Shown here piece by piece: positions 9,445 through 17,730 of a stretch of DNA of 64,000 bases. Under the pieces are notes generated by a model. It searched no databases, was not told the origin of the DNA, and saw only the letters and a list, made by a program, of their open reading frames with translations. This DNA comes from Aliidiomarina minuta. GTDB taxonomy: Bacteria; Pseudomonadota; Gammaproteobacteria; Enterobacterales; Alteromonadaceae. A program made the position numbers and the translations under genes. Position 1 is the first letter of the stretch; the number at the start of each line of letters is the position of its first letter. The DNA lies in assembly GCF_003987145.1 (NCBI RefSeq), contig NZ_PIPL01000003.1, positions 1-64,000 of the forward strand, in the 5' to 3' direction.

Positions 9445-10386
9445 TTACGCCTCGCTATTCTGATAAACGGCTTGCAATATCTCACCGGCGCCCCGTGCGA
9501 GCAAGTCTTCTGCTAACTGAGTCCCCAGACTTTCAGAGTCAGCGGCGGCCCCTCTGATTTCGCCTTCTACCATTTGACTGCCATCTGGACTACCGACCAA
9601 CCCACGTAAGTGTAGCTGGTCACCGTGCAGCTGGGCAAAAGCGCCGATCGGCACCTGGCAACCACCTTCCAGGCGGCGGTTCATTGCGCGCTCGGCTAAG
9701 ACACAAATGCGGGTATCGGTGTCTTCCAATGGTTTCAGTAAGGCTTTGACTTCACTGTCGTCACTGCGACACTCAATGCCAAGCGCGCCCTGCCCATTGG
9801 CTGGCAGTGATTGCTCCGGTGGCATGCGCAGGCGAATTCGCTGCTCTAGCTCAAGTCTTACTAAACCTGAAGTTGCCAGAATAATGGCGTCGAACTGGCC
9901 TTCATCCAGTTTGCGCAGGCGGGTTTGCACGTTACCGCGCAAATCGTGAATTTTCAGGTGTGGGAAACGGGCGGCCACCTGACAGCGACGGCGCAGGCTG
10001 CAGGTGCCGACAACGGCGCCTGCAGGCATTTCGTCCAGGTTCGTGTAGGTATTGGAGACGAAAGCATCAGTAGGGTCTTCACGCTCGCAGATAGTGTACA
10101 GCTCCAGCCCGGGAGGAAATTCCACCGGTAAATCTTTCATTGAATGCACCGCAATATCGGCTCGGCCCTCAAGCATGGCAACCTCAAGCTCTTTAACAAA
10201 AAGCCCTTTACCGCCGATTTTAGCCAATGGAGTATCCAGAATAACATCGCCGCGGGTGCTCATGGGTAAGAGTTCAACCTGCAAATCAGGATGCAACGCT
10301 TCTAAGCGTGCTTTGATATGCTCGGCTTGCCAAAGTGCCAGTAAGCTTTTACGGGTTGCAATGGTGACTAATTTTTTATTGCTCAT
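9445..10386 (-). CDS. hemC: Hydroxymethylbilane synthase (porphobilinogen deaminase)
   Basis: Joins four porphobilinogen molecules into hydroxymethylbilane, the step before HemD. The 313-residue length is normal. Visible family motifs are the N-terminal TRKSLLALWQA, the catalytic HSMKDLP (Asp85), the Arg-rich CSLRRRCQ region and the cofactor-binding LEGGCQVPIGA (Cys243, which would hold the dipyrromethane). The gene lies 8 bases after the DUF2914 gene and 4 bases before hemDX, so it is probably read as part of the DUF2914-hem-tam run. Confidence 0.97.
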   Translation of the reverse strand: MSNKKLVTIATRKSLLALWQAEHIKARLEALHPDLQVELLPMSTRGDVILDTPLAKIGGKGLFVKELEVAMLEGRADIAVHSMKDLPVEFPPGLELYTICEREDPTDAFVSNTYTNLDEMPAGAVVGTCSLRRRCQVAARFPHLKIHDLRGNVQTRLRKLDEGQFDAIILATSGLVRLELEQRIRLRMPPEQSLPANGQGALGIECRSDDSEVKALLKPLEDTDTRICVLAERAMNRRLEGGCQVPIGAFAQLHGDQLHLRGLVGSPDGSQMVEGEIRGAAADSESLGTQLAEDLLARGAGEILQAVYQNSEA

Positions 10387-10394
10387 GAACTCTC

Positions 10395-10823
10395 TCAGGA
10401 TTGGGGTTTAACGGTAAAGTGATATTCCAGCAGTAAGTCATCGTTTTCATTGACCACACGAACTGTCCAGTCGCCGCTTTCTATATGCTGCAGGCGCTTA
10501 GTTGAATAGGTGCGCCAGTTGTCACTGCCTATCGCCAGGTTAACTTCGGCCTGCAAGTGCTGGTTACGGTACCAGCGATGCTTAATATCGCGATTCGCGT
10601 GATTAATCACCTGGGTAAAGAAAGTAATGCGGTCATAGTCGGCTCCACTTAACTGGTATTCATCACCTAAATCGTCAGTGGGTTCGTTGTTATCGACGCT
10701 ACTGGTGAGCACCGCGCGCTCTATATGATTTTGATCCCACACCGGATTGTCAGTTTCGGCCAGCAATATGGAGCTAAACAGTAGTGATGCAGCTGTTAGT
10801 AGTACAGAGCCTGATTTAAACAT
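10395..10823 (-). CDS. DUF2914 family secreted protein
   Basis: A 142-residue protein with a Sec-type signal (about residues 1-22, SILLAE). Its C-terminal half matches the DUF2914 pattern: ITFFTQVINHANRDIKHRWY, WRTYSTKRL, GDWTVRVVNE and a closing YHFTV, which suggests a small beta-sandwich. Function is unknown. I chose the ATG at 10823 because AAGGAGA lies six bases upstream; the longer frame starting at 10856 has no such site. It heads the hem-tam run, which hints at an envelope role, but that is only context. Confidence 0.82.
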   Translation of the reverse strand: MFKSGSVLLTAASLLFSSILLAETDNPVWDQNHIERAVLTSSVDNNEPTDDLGDEYQLSGADYDRITFFTQVINHANRDIKHRWYRNQHLQAEVNLAIGSDNWRTYSTKRLQHIESGDWTVRVVNENDDLLLEYHFTVKPQS

Positions 10824-10849
10824 AGTCTTCTCCTTACAGTTGCTGGCAG

Positions 10850-10878
10850 GTGACAAAGCAAGCTTTGAATGCGATTAT
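10850..10878 (+). promoter_or_regulatory. Candidate sigma-70 promoter for lptM-lysA-dapF
   Basis: GTGACA at 10850-10855 and GATTAT at 10873-10878 are 17 bases apart, giving a transcription start near 10885, about 25 bases before lptM. The -10 hexamer is weak. It lies in the divergent gap between the DUF2914 gene and lptM. Confidence 0.35.
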
Positions 10879-10909
10879 AAGCCTTTTGCCACTTAGTGTA
10901 ACGTGACCT

Positions 10910-11071
10910 ATGAAAAAACGCATCATTGCGGCGGTAAGTGCACTTCTGTGTGTATTCCTGCTCGCCGCCTGTGGCCAGAAAGGGCCTTTATATATTCCGC
11001 AAGAACCGGAACAGACTGATGTGCCGGAAGAGCGCGCTGAACCTAACCAAGAAGTACCTGAAGATGTCTGA
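10910..11071 (+). CDS. lptM: LptM (YifL) small lipoprotein of the LPS translocon
   Basis: A 53-residue lipoprotein. The signal runs MKKRIIAAVSALLCVFLLAAC, with Cys21 the lipidated residue, followed at once by the family hallmark CGQKGPLYIP. An acidic, Pro/Glu-rich tail follows. In Escherichia coli LptM assists oxidative maturation of the LptD/LptE outer-membrane LPS translocon. Its last eight bases overlap the lysA start (the ATG inside GATGTCTGA), so the two genes are probably translationally coupled. Position directly before lysA/dapF agrees with the usual yifL-dapF order. Confidence 0.93.
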   Translation: MKKRIIAAVSALLCVFLLAACGQKGPLYIPQEPEQTDVPEERAEPNQEVPEDV

Positions 11072-12311
11072 ATTTGTTTACCGAAACGGAGTTCTGCATG
11101 CTGAGCAGACTCCAATGACCACCATTGCTGAAAACTTTGGTACGCCTTGTTATGTCTATTCCCGTGCTGCGATAGAGCAAAACTGGCGTGCATTTGAGGA
11201 GCAATTGCCCGCACCTCATCAAGCCTGTTATGCAGTTAAAGCGAACAGTAACCTGGCTGTACTGCAGGTTCTGGCGCTTATGGGGGCCGGTTTTGATGTG
11301 GTCTCTGGCGGCGAAATTGCACGTGTACTGCAGGCCGGAGGAGACGCCGGTAAGATCGTTTTTTCTGGCGTTGGCAAATCCCGCTCTGAAATTGAATATG
11401 CTCTGGATGCCGGAATTGCGCAGTTTAACGTTGAATCCTCTGCCGAACTGGAACGTATTAGTGAAATTGCCAGTGCTCGTCAACTGGTGGCCAGGGTATC
11501 GCTGCGTGTTAACCCTGATGTCGATGCGAAAACGCATCCGTATATAGCAACAGGCCTGGAAGCCAATAAATTCGGTATTCCTATGGGCGAAGCTATGCAA
11601 ACCTATCGTTTAGCAGCAGGGTTACCTGGTTTGCAGGTTATAGGCGCGGACTGTCACATAGGTTCCCAGTTAACTGAGATTGAACCTTTCCTGGATGCTA
11701 TGGATCGTATGTTGCAGCTGATCGATAAACTGGCAGCTGAAGGTATTCAGCTTACCCATCTGGATATGGGCGGTGGGCTGGGTGTGGCTTATGCGGATGA
11801 AAAGCCACCGGCCGTTGCTGATTATATTCAGGCCTTGCTTGGTAAGTTAGTTGATCATCCGCAGCTGGCGCTTTATCTGGAACCTGGCCGCGCCATTGTA
11901 GCGAATGCCGGGGTCATGCTAACGCGGGTTGAGTATATTAAAGAAAGCGAGAAAAAAGATTTTGTGATTGTCGACGCAGGTATGAATGACATGCTCAGGC
12001 CCTCGCTTTACCAGGCATTTCATGAGATTTTAAATGTCAGGGAGCAAAGCCCGTCACGCTCGAAACCTGCGGATATTGTAGGGCCAGTTTGTGAAACCGG
12101 TGACTTTCTTGGCCATAATCGCACTATTACCGCATCAGCTGGTGATTTGCTGGCGGTTAAGAGCGCTGGCGCTTATGGTTTTGCGATGAGTTCCAACTAC
12201 AATACCCGGGTGAGACCCGCAGAGCTGATGGTAGATGGCGATCAGGTGCATATTATTCGGCAACGTGAACAATTAGAACAGCTCTGGCAAAGTGAACACT
12301 TGCTACCCTGA
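11064..12311 (+). CDS. lysA: Diaminopimelate decarboxylase
   Basis: PLP enzyme that decarboxylates meso-diaminopimelate to L-lysine, the last lysine step. The 415-residue product is normal in length. The PLP lysine lies in CYAVKANSN (Lys59), the phosphate-binding glycines in LDMGGGLGV, and the substrate-site motif in GPVCETGDFLG. I start it at the ATG at 11064, where alignable sequence begins (MSEFVYRNG). The frame stays open upstream only because it runs through lptM. The start overlaps lptM by eight bases. Confidence 0.96.
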   Translation: MSEFVYRNGVLHAEQTPMTTIAENFGTPCYVYSRAAIEQNWRAFEEQLPAPHQACYAVKANSNLAVLQVLALMGAGFDVVSGGEIARVLQAGGDAGKIVFSGVGKSRSEIEYALDAGIAQFNVESSAELERISEIASARQLVARVSLRVNPDVDAKTHPYIATGLEANKFGIPMGEAMQTYRLAAGLPGLQVIGADCHIGSQLTEIEPFLDAMDRMLQLIDKLAAEGIQLTHLDMGGGLGVAYADEKPPAVADYIQALLGKLVDHPQLALYLEPGRAIVANAGVMLTRVEYIKESEKKDFVIVDAGMNDMLRPSLYQAFHEILNVREQSPSRSKPADIVGPVCETGDFLGHNRTITASAGDLLAVKSAGAYGFAMSSNYNTRVRPAELMVDGDQVHIIRQREQLEQLWQSEHLLP

Positions 12312-12334
12312 TAGCGCTATAAAACAGGACTTTT

Positions 12335-13162
12335 ATGCTCATTCATTTTTCTAAAATGCATGGTCTGGGCAATGACTTTATGGTTATTGACAACGTTACT
12401 CAGAACATTTTTCTAAATACCGAGCAGATTGCGGCGTTGGCGGATCGTAACCGTGGCATTGGTTTTGATCAGTTGTTGATGGTGGAGCCGCCATACGACC
12501 CGGACGTAGACTTTCATTATCGCATTTTTAATGCCGACGGTTCGGAGGTCCAGCAGTGTGGCAACGGAGCCCGTTGTTTCGGTCGGTTTATCCGCCATAA
12601 AGGCCTGTCGAATAAAAACTCGTTTCGGGTCAGTACCAAAGGCGGCGTGATTAGCATTGAGCTGGATAAAGAGGGGTTAGTGCGAGTAGATATGGGCGAG
12701 CCAGTGCTGCAGCCACAAGCGATTCCCTTTAAAGCGAATAAACAGGAAATCACCTATATTTTACGCGCTGAAGAGCAAACTTTTTTATGCGGTGCAGTGA
12801 GCATGGGCAACCCCCACTGCATAATGCTGGTGGACGATGTCGATAATGCTCCCGTTGACCAGGTCGGTGCCTTGTTAACTAAGCATGAGCGTTTTCCGGA
12901 AGCGGCGAATATAGGATTTTTGCAAATAGTTTCCGATCAACATGCCCGTTTGCGTGTTTTTGAGCGCGGCGTGGGTGAGACCCAGGCCTGTGGCAGCGGT
13001 GCTTGCGCGGCGGCAGTGTGGGGTATGTTGCAGGAACGGCTAGAAAGTCCAGCCAGAATAGAGTTACCGGGTGGTACGCTGGAAATCAGCTGGCAACCGG
13101 GACAAAGTGTTTTTATGACGGGCGAAGCCAGCCACGTTTACGATGGGCAGATAGTATTATGA
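12335..13162 (+). CDS. dapF: Diaminopimelate epimerase
   Basis: Interconverts LL- and meso-diaminopimelate, feeding both lysine (LysA next door) and peptidoglycan. The 275-residue protein carries both catalytic cysteines in their classic settings: QQCGNGARC (Cys75) and ETQACGSGAC (Cys219). It starts 23 bases after lysA, and its stop overlaps the next start by four bases (ATGA). Confidence 0.97.
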   Translation: MLIHFSKMHGLGNDFMVIDNVTQNIFLNTEQIAALADRNRGIGFDQLLMVEPPYDPDVDFHYRIFNADGSEVQQCGNGARCFGRFIRHKGLSNKNSFRVSTKGGVISIELDKEGLVRVDMGEPVLQPQAIPFKANKQEITYILRAEEQTFLCGAVSMGNPHCIMLVDDVDNAPVDQVGALLTKHERFPEAANIGFLQIVSDQHARLRVFERGVGETQACGSGACAAAVWGMLQERLESPARIELPGGTLEISWQPGQSVFMTGEASHVYDGQIVL

Positions 13163-13863
13163 CTAAACAGGATTCAACAGCAGAGCTGAAAAGCGCAGGT
13201 AGTGAACGGCTGGATGACACATTGATCGTTGAGTATTTGCAGGAGAACCCGGATTTTTTTGATCGTAATCCTGAGTTACTGACACGTATCAACCTGCGGC
13301 ATCATAACGAAGGGTCGGTATCTCTGGTGGAACGCCAGCAACGCATACTGCGTACTCAGATAGCCGAGCTGCAGGAAGAAATTACCGAATTAATGTCGAA
13401 TGCACGGCGCAATGAAATGATTTTTCGCGGTTACAGCGCCCTGTATGTTGACTTGCTGCGCTGTGAGACCCTGACCGAGGTACTGGATAGCCTGCGGACT
13501 ACCTTCCAGCAGCAACTGGCCCTGCCGGAACTCACTCTTAAGTTTTTTGACAGCCCGATAAGCCTGCCGGAGCAGTTTACCTTCGCAGCGGATACGCATA
13601 AGCAGCTTTTGAGCAAACGTTTTGGCGACAGCTCTGTTTATCTGGGTCGTCTGACTCAGGAAGAACAGCGTTTATTATTCCAGGACACCAAAGTGGAGTC
13701 TGTCGCTCTGGTCCTGCTGGGCCGGGATCAGCAGTTGGGTATGCTGGCATTTGGCAGCAAAGACCCGTCTCATTTTGACCCTAGTATGGATTATTTGCTG
13801 ATTAACCAGCTGCAGGCTCTGCTTAGCGTGATTTTACCAATCATGCTGAAATCAGGGACTTAA
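13159..13863 (+). CDS. DUF484 family protein (YigA-type, GAF-like)
   Basis: A 234-residue cytoplasmic protein of the DUF484 family. The N-terminal part has the family signature YLQENPDFFDRNPELLTRI, then a coiled coil (RQQRILRTQIAELQEEI), then a GAF-like C-terminal domain ending LSVILPIMLK. Function is unknown; it is regularly found between dapF and xerC, as here. The start is the ATG at 13159, inside the ATGA overlap with dapF. The frame extends further upstream only as a shadow of dapF. Confidence 0.9.
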   Translation: MTKQDSTAELKSAGSERLDDTLIVEYLQENPDFFDRNPELLTRINLRHHNEGSVSLVERQQRILRTQIAELQEEITELMSNARRNEMIFRGYSALYVDLLRCETLTEVLDSLRTTFQQQLALPELTLKFFDSPISLPEQFTFAADTHKQLLSKRFGDSSVYLGRLTQEEQRLLFQDTKVESVALVLLGRDQQLGMLAFGSKDPSHFDPSMDYLLINQLQALLSVILPIMLKSGT

Positions 13864-13865
13864 CT

Positions 13866-14756
13866 ATGGCACTGCAACAGGCAGTGGATAACTTTATAAA
13901 TTATCTGGCGGGCAGTCGGGGTTACTCTTTGCATACGCAAAGCAGTTACCGACGCCAACTGGAATTGATCAGTGCCGCACTCGCAGAGCAGCAGCTTAGC
14001 GAGTGGAAAGATCTGAAGCCGAAAACAGTGGAAGCGCTGATGATTTCCTGGCGGCGCCAACAGGTAGGTTTACCCAGTATTAAGCAGCGTCTGGCTGCCC
14101 TGCGTAGCTTTTGTGACTATTTATTGCAGCGCCATATTTTAACGAGCAATCCGGCGCGTCTGGTGCAGGCGCCTAAATCGGCGCGTACCTTACCTAAAAA
14201 TATGGATGTCGACGCGGTTAGTTATCTGCTGGATGAAGAGCCCGCCGATGGCATGGCATTGCGTGACCGCTGCATGTTTGAGTTGATTTACAGCTGTGGG
14301 CTGCGTTTGGCTGAACTGGTCGGGCTTAATATTCAGGACATAGGTGGCAGCCGGGAGCTTAGAATTACCGGTAAAGGCGGGCGCACCCGAATTGTGCCGT
14401 ACGGGAAAGAGGCCGCAAAATGGTTAAAGCTCTGGATTAAAGAACGTAGCAACTGGCCTGGCGCACATCTGGAAGCTTTATTCCTGAGTCAGCATGGACG
14501 CCGGTTGAGCCCTCGCTCTGTGCAGTTACGTTTAAAAAAATGGGGTTTGCAGCGTGGTGTATTTGATAATCTGCACCCCCACAAGTTACGTCATAGTTTT
14601 GCTTCCCATGTGCTGGAGTCCAGTGGCGATCTGCGTGCGGTACAGGAGCTGCTTGGGCATGCCAATCTGAGTACCACGCAAATATATACGCACCTGGATT
14701 TTCAGCACCTCGCCAAGGTTTACGACAACGCCCACCCTAGAGCAAAGAAAAAATAA
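13866..14756 (+). CDS. xerC: Tyrosine site-specific recombinase XerC
   Basis: With XerD, resolves chromosome dimers at dif. The 296-residue protein has the N-terminal SAM-like DNA-binding domain and a complete catalytic set: Arg147 (CGLRLAE), Lys170, His239, Arg242 (HKLRHSF), His265 (LLGH) and the nucleophile Tyr274 (TQIYTH). It lies two bases after the DUF484 stop and one base before yigB, in the widely conserved dapF-DUF484-xerC-yigB order. It is therefore the housekeeping recombinase, not a mobile-element integrase. Confidence 0.96.
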   Translation: MALQQAVDNFINYLAGSRGYSLHTQSSYRRQLELISAALAEQQLSEWKDLKPKTVEALMISWRRQQVGLPSIKQRLAALRSFCDYLLQRHILTSNPARLVQAPKSARTLPKNMDVDAVSYLLDEEPADGMALRDRCMFELIYSCGLRLAELVGLNIQDIGGSRELRITGKGGRTRIVPYGKEAAKWLKLWIKERSNWPGAHLEALFLSQHGRRLSPRSVQLRLKKWGLQRGVFDNLHPHKLRHSFASHVLESSGDLRAVQELLGHANLSTTQIYTHLDFQHLAKVYDNAHPRAKKK

Positions 14757-14757
14757 T

Positions 14758-15471
14758 ATGCAGTTTCATCGCCGTCTACGGCCTTTCAATGTGATCAGTT
14801 TTGATCTGGATGACACCTTATATGATAACGGCCCAGTGTTGCATAAAGCGGAGCAGGCTCTGGCGCACTATCTGAGTGAGCAATGGCCAGACAGCGCGGA
14901 CTTAACTGTGGACTGCTGGCGCCAGATCCGCATGCAGCTGGCGAAGCAGAACCCTCAATTGATGATGAACATGACGCGTCTGCGCGAGGAGTCGCTGCGC
15001 CAGGGGTTGAGTAGCCGGGGCGTGCCGCAGTCGGCTTTAAGCAACGCAGTTGCCGACGCTATGGTGTATTTCCTCGATGTCCGGAACGATATCCAGGTAC
15101 CACCTGAAAACCTGTCCCTGTTACAACGCTGTGCTGAAAAATACCCATTAATTGCCATCACCAACGGCAATGCCGATATTCAGCGCATTGGCTTGCAGGA
15201 CTATTTTGTCGCTGCCTGGACGCCCGGCGAAACGCTGCGTGGCAAGCCTACTGCTGATATGTTTCTGGCCGCGCAGCAGCAACTTAACTTCGAGGCTCAC
15301 CAGTTATTGCATATTGGTGATCACCCTATCAGCGATATTCAGGGCGCGGCTGCTTTTGGTGCCCAAAGCGTATGGCTGAACGAGTCAGGGCAACCGGCGC
15401 CCCCGGCTGCGCTAACCTGGTTGCCAACGCTCACGATCAGTAGTCTGCGGCAACTGGATGCGTTGTTATAA
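14758..15471 (+). CDS. yigB: HAD-family phosphatase YigB
   Basis: A 237-residue haloacid-dehalogenase-superfamily hydrolase. In Escherichia coli YigB dephosphorylates FMN and some sugar phosphates. Motif I is FDLDDTLYD (nucleophile Asp16, acid/base Asp18), motif II ITNGNAD, motif III around GKPTADMF and motif IV HIGDHPISD. An alpha-helical cap lies at about residues 25-100. It follows xerC by one base and probably shares its transcript. Confidence 0.9.
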   Translation: MQFHRRLRPFNVISFDLDDTLYDNGPVLHKAEQALAHYLSEQWPDSADLTVDCWRQIRMQLAKQNPQLMMNMTRLREESLRQGLSSRGVPQSALSNAVADAMVYFLDVRNDIQVPPENLSLLQRCAEKYPLIAITNGNADIQRIGLQDYFVAAWTPGETLRGKPTADMFLAAQQQLNFEAHQLLHIGDHPISDIQGAAAFGAQSVWLNESGQPAPPAALTWLPTLTISSLRQLDALL

Positions 15472-15480
15472 GCCGGACAA

Positions 15481-15496
15481 CTGGTTGCATATACAG
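15481..15496 (+). promoter_or_regulatory. LexA (SOS) box upstream of uvrD
   Basis: CTGGTTGCATATACAG fits the gammaproteobacterial LexA pattern CTG-N10-CAG with an AT-rich centre. It overlaps the -35 hexamer of the candidate uvrD promoter, where bound repressor would block RNA polymerase. uvrD is a known SOS gene in Escherichia coli. Confidence 0.75.
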
Positions 15497-15513
15497 TATC
15501 TGGTAAGTACACT
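15485..15513 (+). promoter_or_regulatory. uvrD promoter
   Basis: TTGCAT at 15485-15490 and TACACT at 15508-15513 are separated by exactly 17 bases, predicting a start near 15520 and a leader of about 40 bases. The -35 lies inside the LexA box. Confidence 0.65.
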
Positions 15514-15558
15514 TAAGCCTTTAGATTTTCCTCTCAATTCAACCCTGGGTAGCCGCAA

Positions 15559-17730
15559 ATGGACGTCTCTTATTTACTTGATGGTTTAAATGACAAGCAA
15601 CGCCAGGCGGTGAGTGCCGAAGAGAAGGACATGCTGGTGCTGGCTGGCGCTGGGAGTGGTAAAACCCGGGTGCTGGTGCATCGTATTGCCTGGTTGATCC
15701 AGGTTATGAATCACTCGCCACTGTCCATTATGGCTGTCACCTTTACTAACAAAGCCGCGGCAGAAATGCGCGGCCGGGTAGAACAACTAATGGGCCGTGA
15801 TGTTCGCCAGATGTGGATTGGTACTTTCCATGGGCTGGCCCATCGTTTGTTACGGGCGCATTATAAAGATGCCGGACTACCACAGGGTTTTCAGATCCTG
15901 GACAGTGATGACCAACTACGCCTGGTTAAACGCACCATCCGCGCTTTAAATATTGATGAAAAGCAGTGGCCTGCCAAGCAGGCCCAGTGGTATATCAATG
16001 GCAAAAAAGACGAAGGCCTGCGGGCGCACCATATTGATGCCTATGATGTGGCAGAACAAACCCATAAGTCTATTTATCAGGCCTATCAGGAGTCCTGTGA
16101 CCGCTCAGGGTTAGTCGACTTTGCTGAGCTGTTATTACGGGCTCACGAAGTGCTGCGTGATAATAAGTATGTGCGGGAACATTATCAGCGTCGTTTCCGT
16201 CACCTTTTGGTCGACGAGTTTCAGGACACCAACTCCATTCAGTACGCCTGGGTACAGTTGCTGGCTGGTAAAGACAACAGAGTCACTATTGTTGGCGACG
16301 ATGATCAGTCTATTTATGGCTGGCGCGGTGCTCAGGTGGAAAACCTGCAACACTTTTTACGTGATTTTCCACAAGCTGAAACCGTAAGACTGGAGCAGAA
16401 TTATCGTTCTACCAGTACTATTCTGAACGCCGCCAATGAAGTCATCGCAAATAACAGTGACCGCCTGGGCAAAGACTTGTGGACCGATGGCAGTGCCGGC
16501 GAACCTATCCGTGTGTATGCGGCATTTAACGAGCAGGATGAAGCGCGTTACGTAGTGGGCCGTATTCAGGAATGGCTGGATCAGGGCAACGCCTTGCAGG
16601 ATGTGGCTATTTTATACCGGAGTAACGCCCAATCGCGGGTGCTGGAAGAAACGCTGCTTTACGCGGGCCTGGCTTATCGCATTTATGGTGGCCTGCGCTT
16701 CTTTGATCGTCAGGAGATTAAAGACGCTCTGGCTTATTTGCGTATTATTGCCAGTCGCATTGACGACGCTGCTTTTGAGCGCGTGGTGAATACACCAAGT
16801 CGGGGCATTGGAGATCGGACACTGGGTCTGGTGCGGGAAGCGGCCCGCGATATGAACCTCACCTTATGGGAGGCGGCGCGTTTTCTGATTACTGAAAACC
16901 GTCTTACCGGCCGCGCAAAAAAAGCCCTGCAAGGTTTTATGGAGCTGATCAACCAGCTTGAAGATGAATGTACCGATCTGCCGCTTGCTAAACAAACGGA
17001 TATTGCTATTCGTCGCAGTGGCCTGATGGCCATGTATCAATCAGAAAAAAGTGAAAAAGCTGAAACCCGGGTAGAAAACCTCGGCGAACTGGTCAGTGCT
17101 ACAGAGAGTTTCATGCCGACCGGCGAAGAAGACATGCCACCGCTGGCGGAATTCCTTGCTCATGCAGCTCTGGAGGCTGGTGATGAACAGGCCGATGAGC
17201 ATCAGGACGCCGTTCAGTTAATGACCCTGCACAGCGCTAAAGGGCTTGAGTTTCCGTTGGTATTTATGACCGGCGTCGAGGAAGGGCTGTTCCCCTCACA
17301 GCAATCCATGGGCGAGTCGGGCCGCTTAGAAGAAGAACGGCGCTTATGTTATGTGGGCATGACCCGCGCCATGCAGCGGTTGGTAATCACTTACGCGGAA
17401 AGTCGCCGTTTGTATGGGCAGGAACAGTTTCATAGCAAGAGTCGTTTTATCGGTGAAATGCCCACCGATGCGCTGGAAGAAGTGCGTATGCAGACCCGGG
17501 TAACTCAGCCGACCGACTCGCGCAGTCGTTTTCACTCCGGAGCCAGCCATGAAACTTTTGAACAGACAGGGTTTCAGTTGGGGCAACGGGTATTGCATGC
17601 GACCTTTGGCGAAGGCACAGTGCTCAATTATGAAGGCTCAGGTCCACAGAGTCGTATTCAGATTAATTTTGATGACCAGGGCAGCAAGTGGCTGGTCGTC
17701 GCTTATGCCAAACTCACGCCTTTGCGTTAA
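15559..17730 (+). CDS. uvrD: DNA helicase II UvrD
   Basis: Superfamily 1A 3'-5' helicase that removes the incised strand in nucleotide-excision and mismatch repair. The 723 residues show the ordered motifs GAGSGKTR (Walker A), TFTNKAAAEM, VDEFQDTN (Walker B), GDDDQSIYGWRGA, LEQNYRS, TLHSAKGLEF and MTRAMQRL. The C terminus ends in the Tudor-like RNA-polymerase-contact region (QRVLHATFGEGTVLNYEG). The last 17 bases overlap the convergent rarD. The promoter carries a LexA box. Confidence 0.97.
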   Translation: MDVSYLLDGLNDKQRQAVSAEEKDMLVLAGAGSGKTRVLVHRIAWLIQVMNHSPLSIMAVTFTNKAAAEMRGRVEQLMGRDVRQMWIGTFHGLAHRLLRAHYKDAGLPQGFQILDSDDQLRLVKRTIRALNIDEKQWPAKQAQWYINGKKDEGLRAHHIDAYDVAEQTHKSIYQAYQESCDRSGLVDFAELLLRAHEVLRDNKYVREHYQRRFRHLLVDEFQDTNSIQYAWVQLLAGKDNRVTIVGDDDQSIYGWRGAQVENLQHFLRDFPQAETVRLEQNYRSTSTILNAANEVIANNSDRLGKDLWTDGSAGEPIRVYAAFNEQDEARYVVGRIQEWLDQGNALQDVAILYRSNAQSRVLEETLLYAGLAYRIYGGLRFFDRQEIKDALAYLRIIASRIDDAAFERVVNTPSRGIGDRTLGLVREAARDMNLTLWEAARFLITENRLTGRAKKALQGFMELINQLEDECTDLPLAKQTDIAIRRSGLMAMYQSEKSEKAETRVENLGELVSATESFMPTGEEDMPPLAEFLAHAALEAGDEQADEHQDAVQLMTLHSAKGLEFPLVFMTGVEEGLFPSQQSMGESGRLEEERRLCYVGMTRAMQRLVITYAESRRLYGQEQFHSKSRFIGEMPTDALEEVRMQTRVTQPTDSRSRFHSGASHETFEQTGFQLGQRVLHATFGEGTVLNYEGSGPQSRIQINFDDQGSKWLVVAYAKLTPLR

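Noticed and set aside
9441..9485. Upstream extension of hemDX to 9485
   Set aside because: It would overlap hemC by 41 bases; the ATG at 9440 has GAGG upstream and homology begins there.
13866..14756. Tyrosine recombinase as a sign of an integrated element
   Set aside because: All features and the gene order match housekeeping XerC, and no attachment repeats or phage genes are near.
17344..17598. Antisense frames inside uvrD, tamB, metL and other large genes
   Set aside because: They follow the codon pattern of the sense gene, lack ribosome sites and show no domain; I treat them as shadows.
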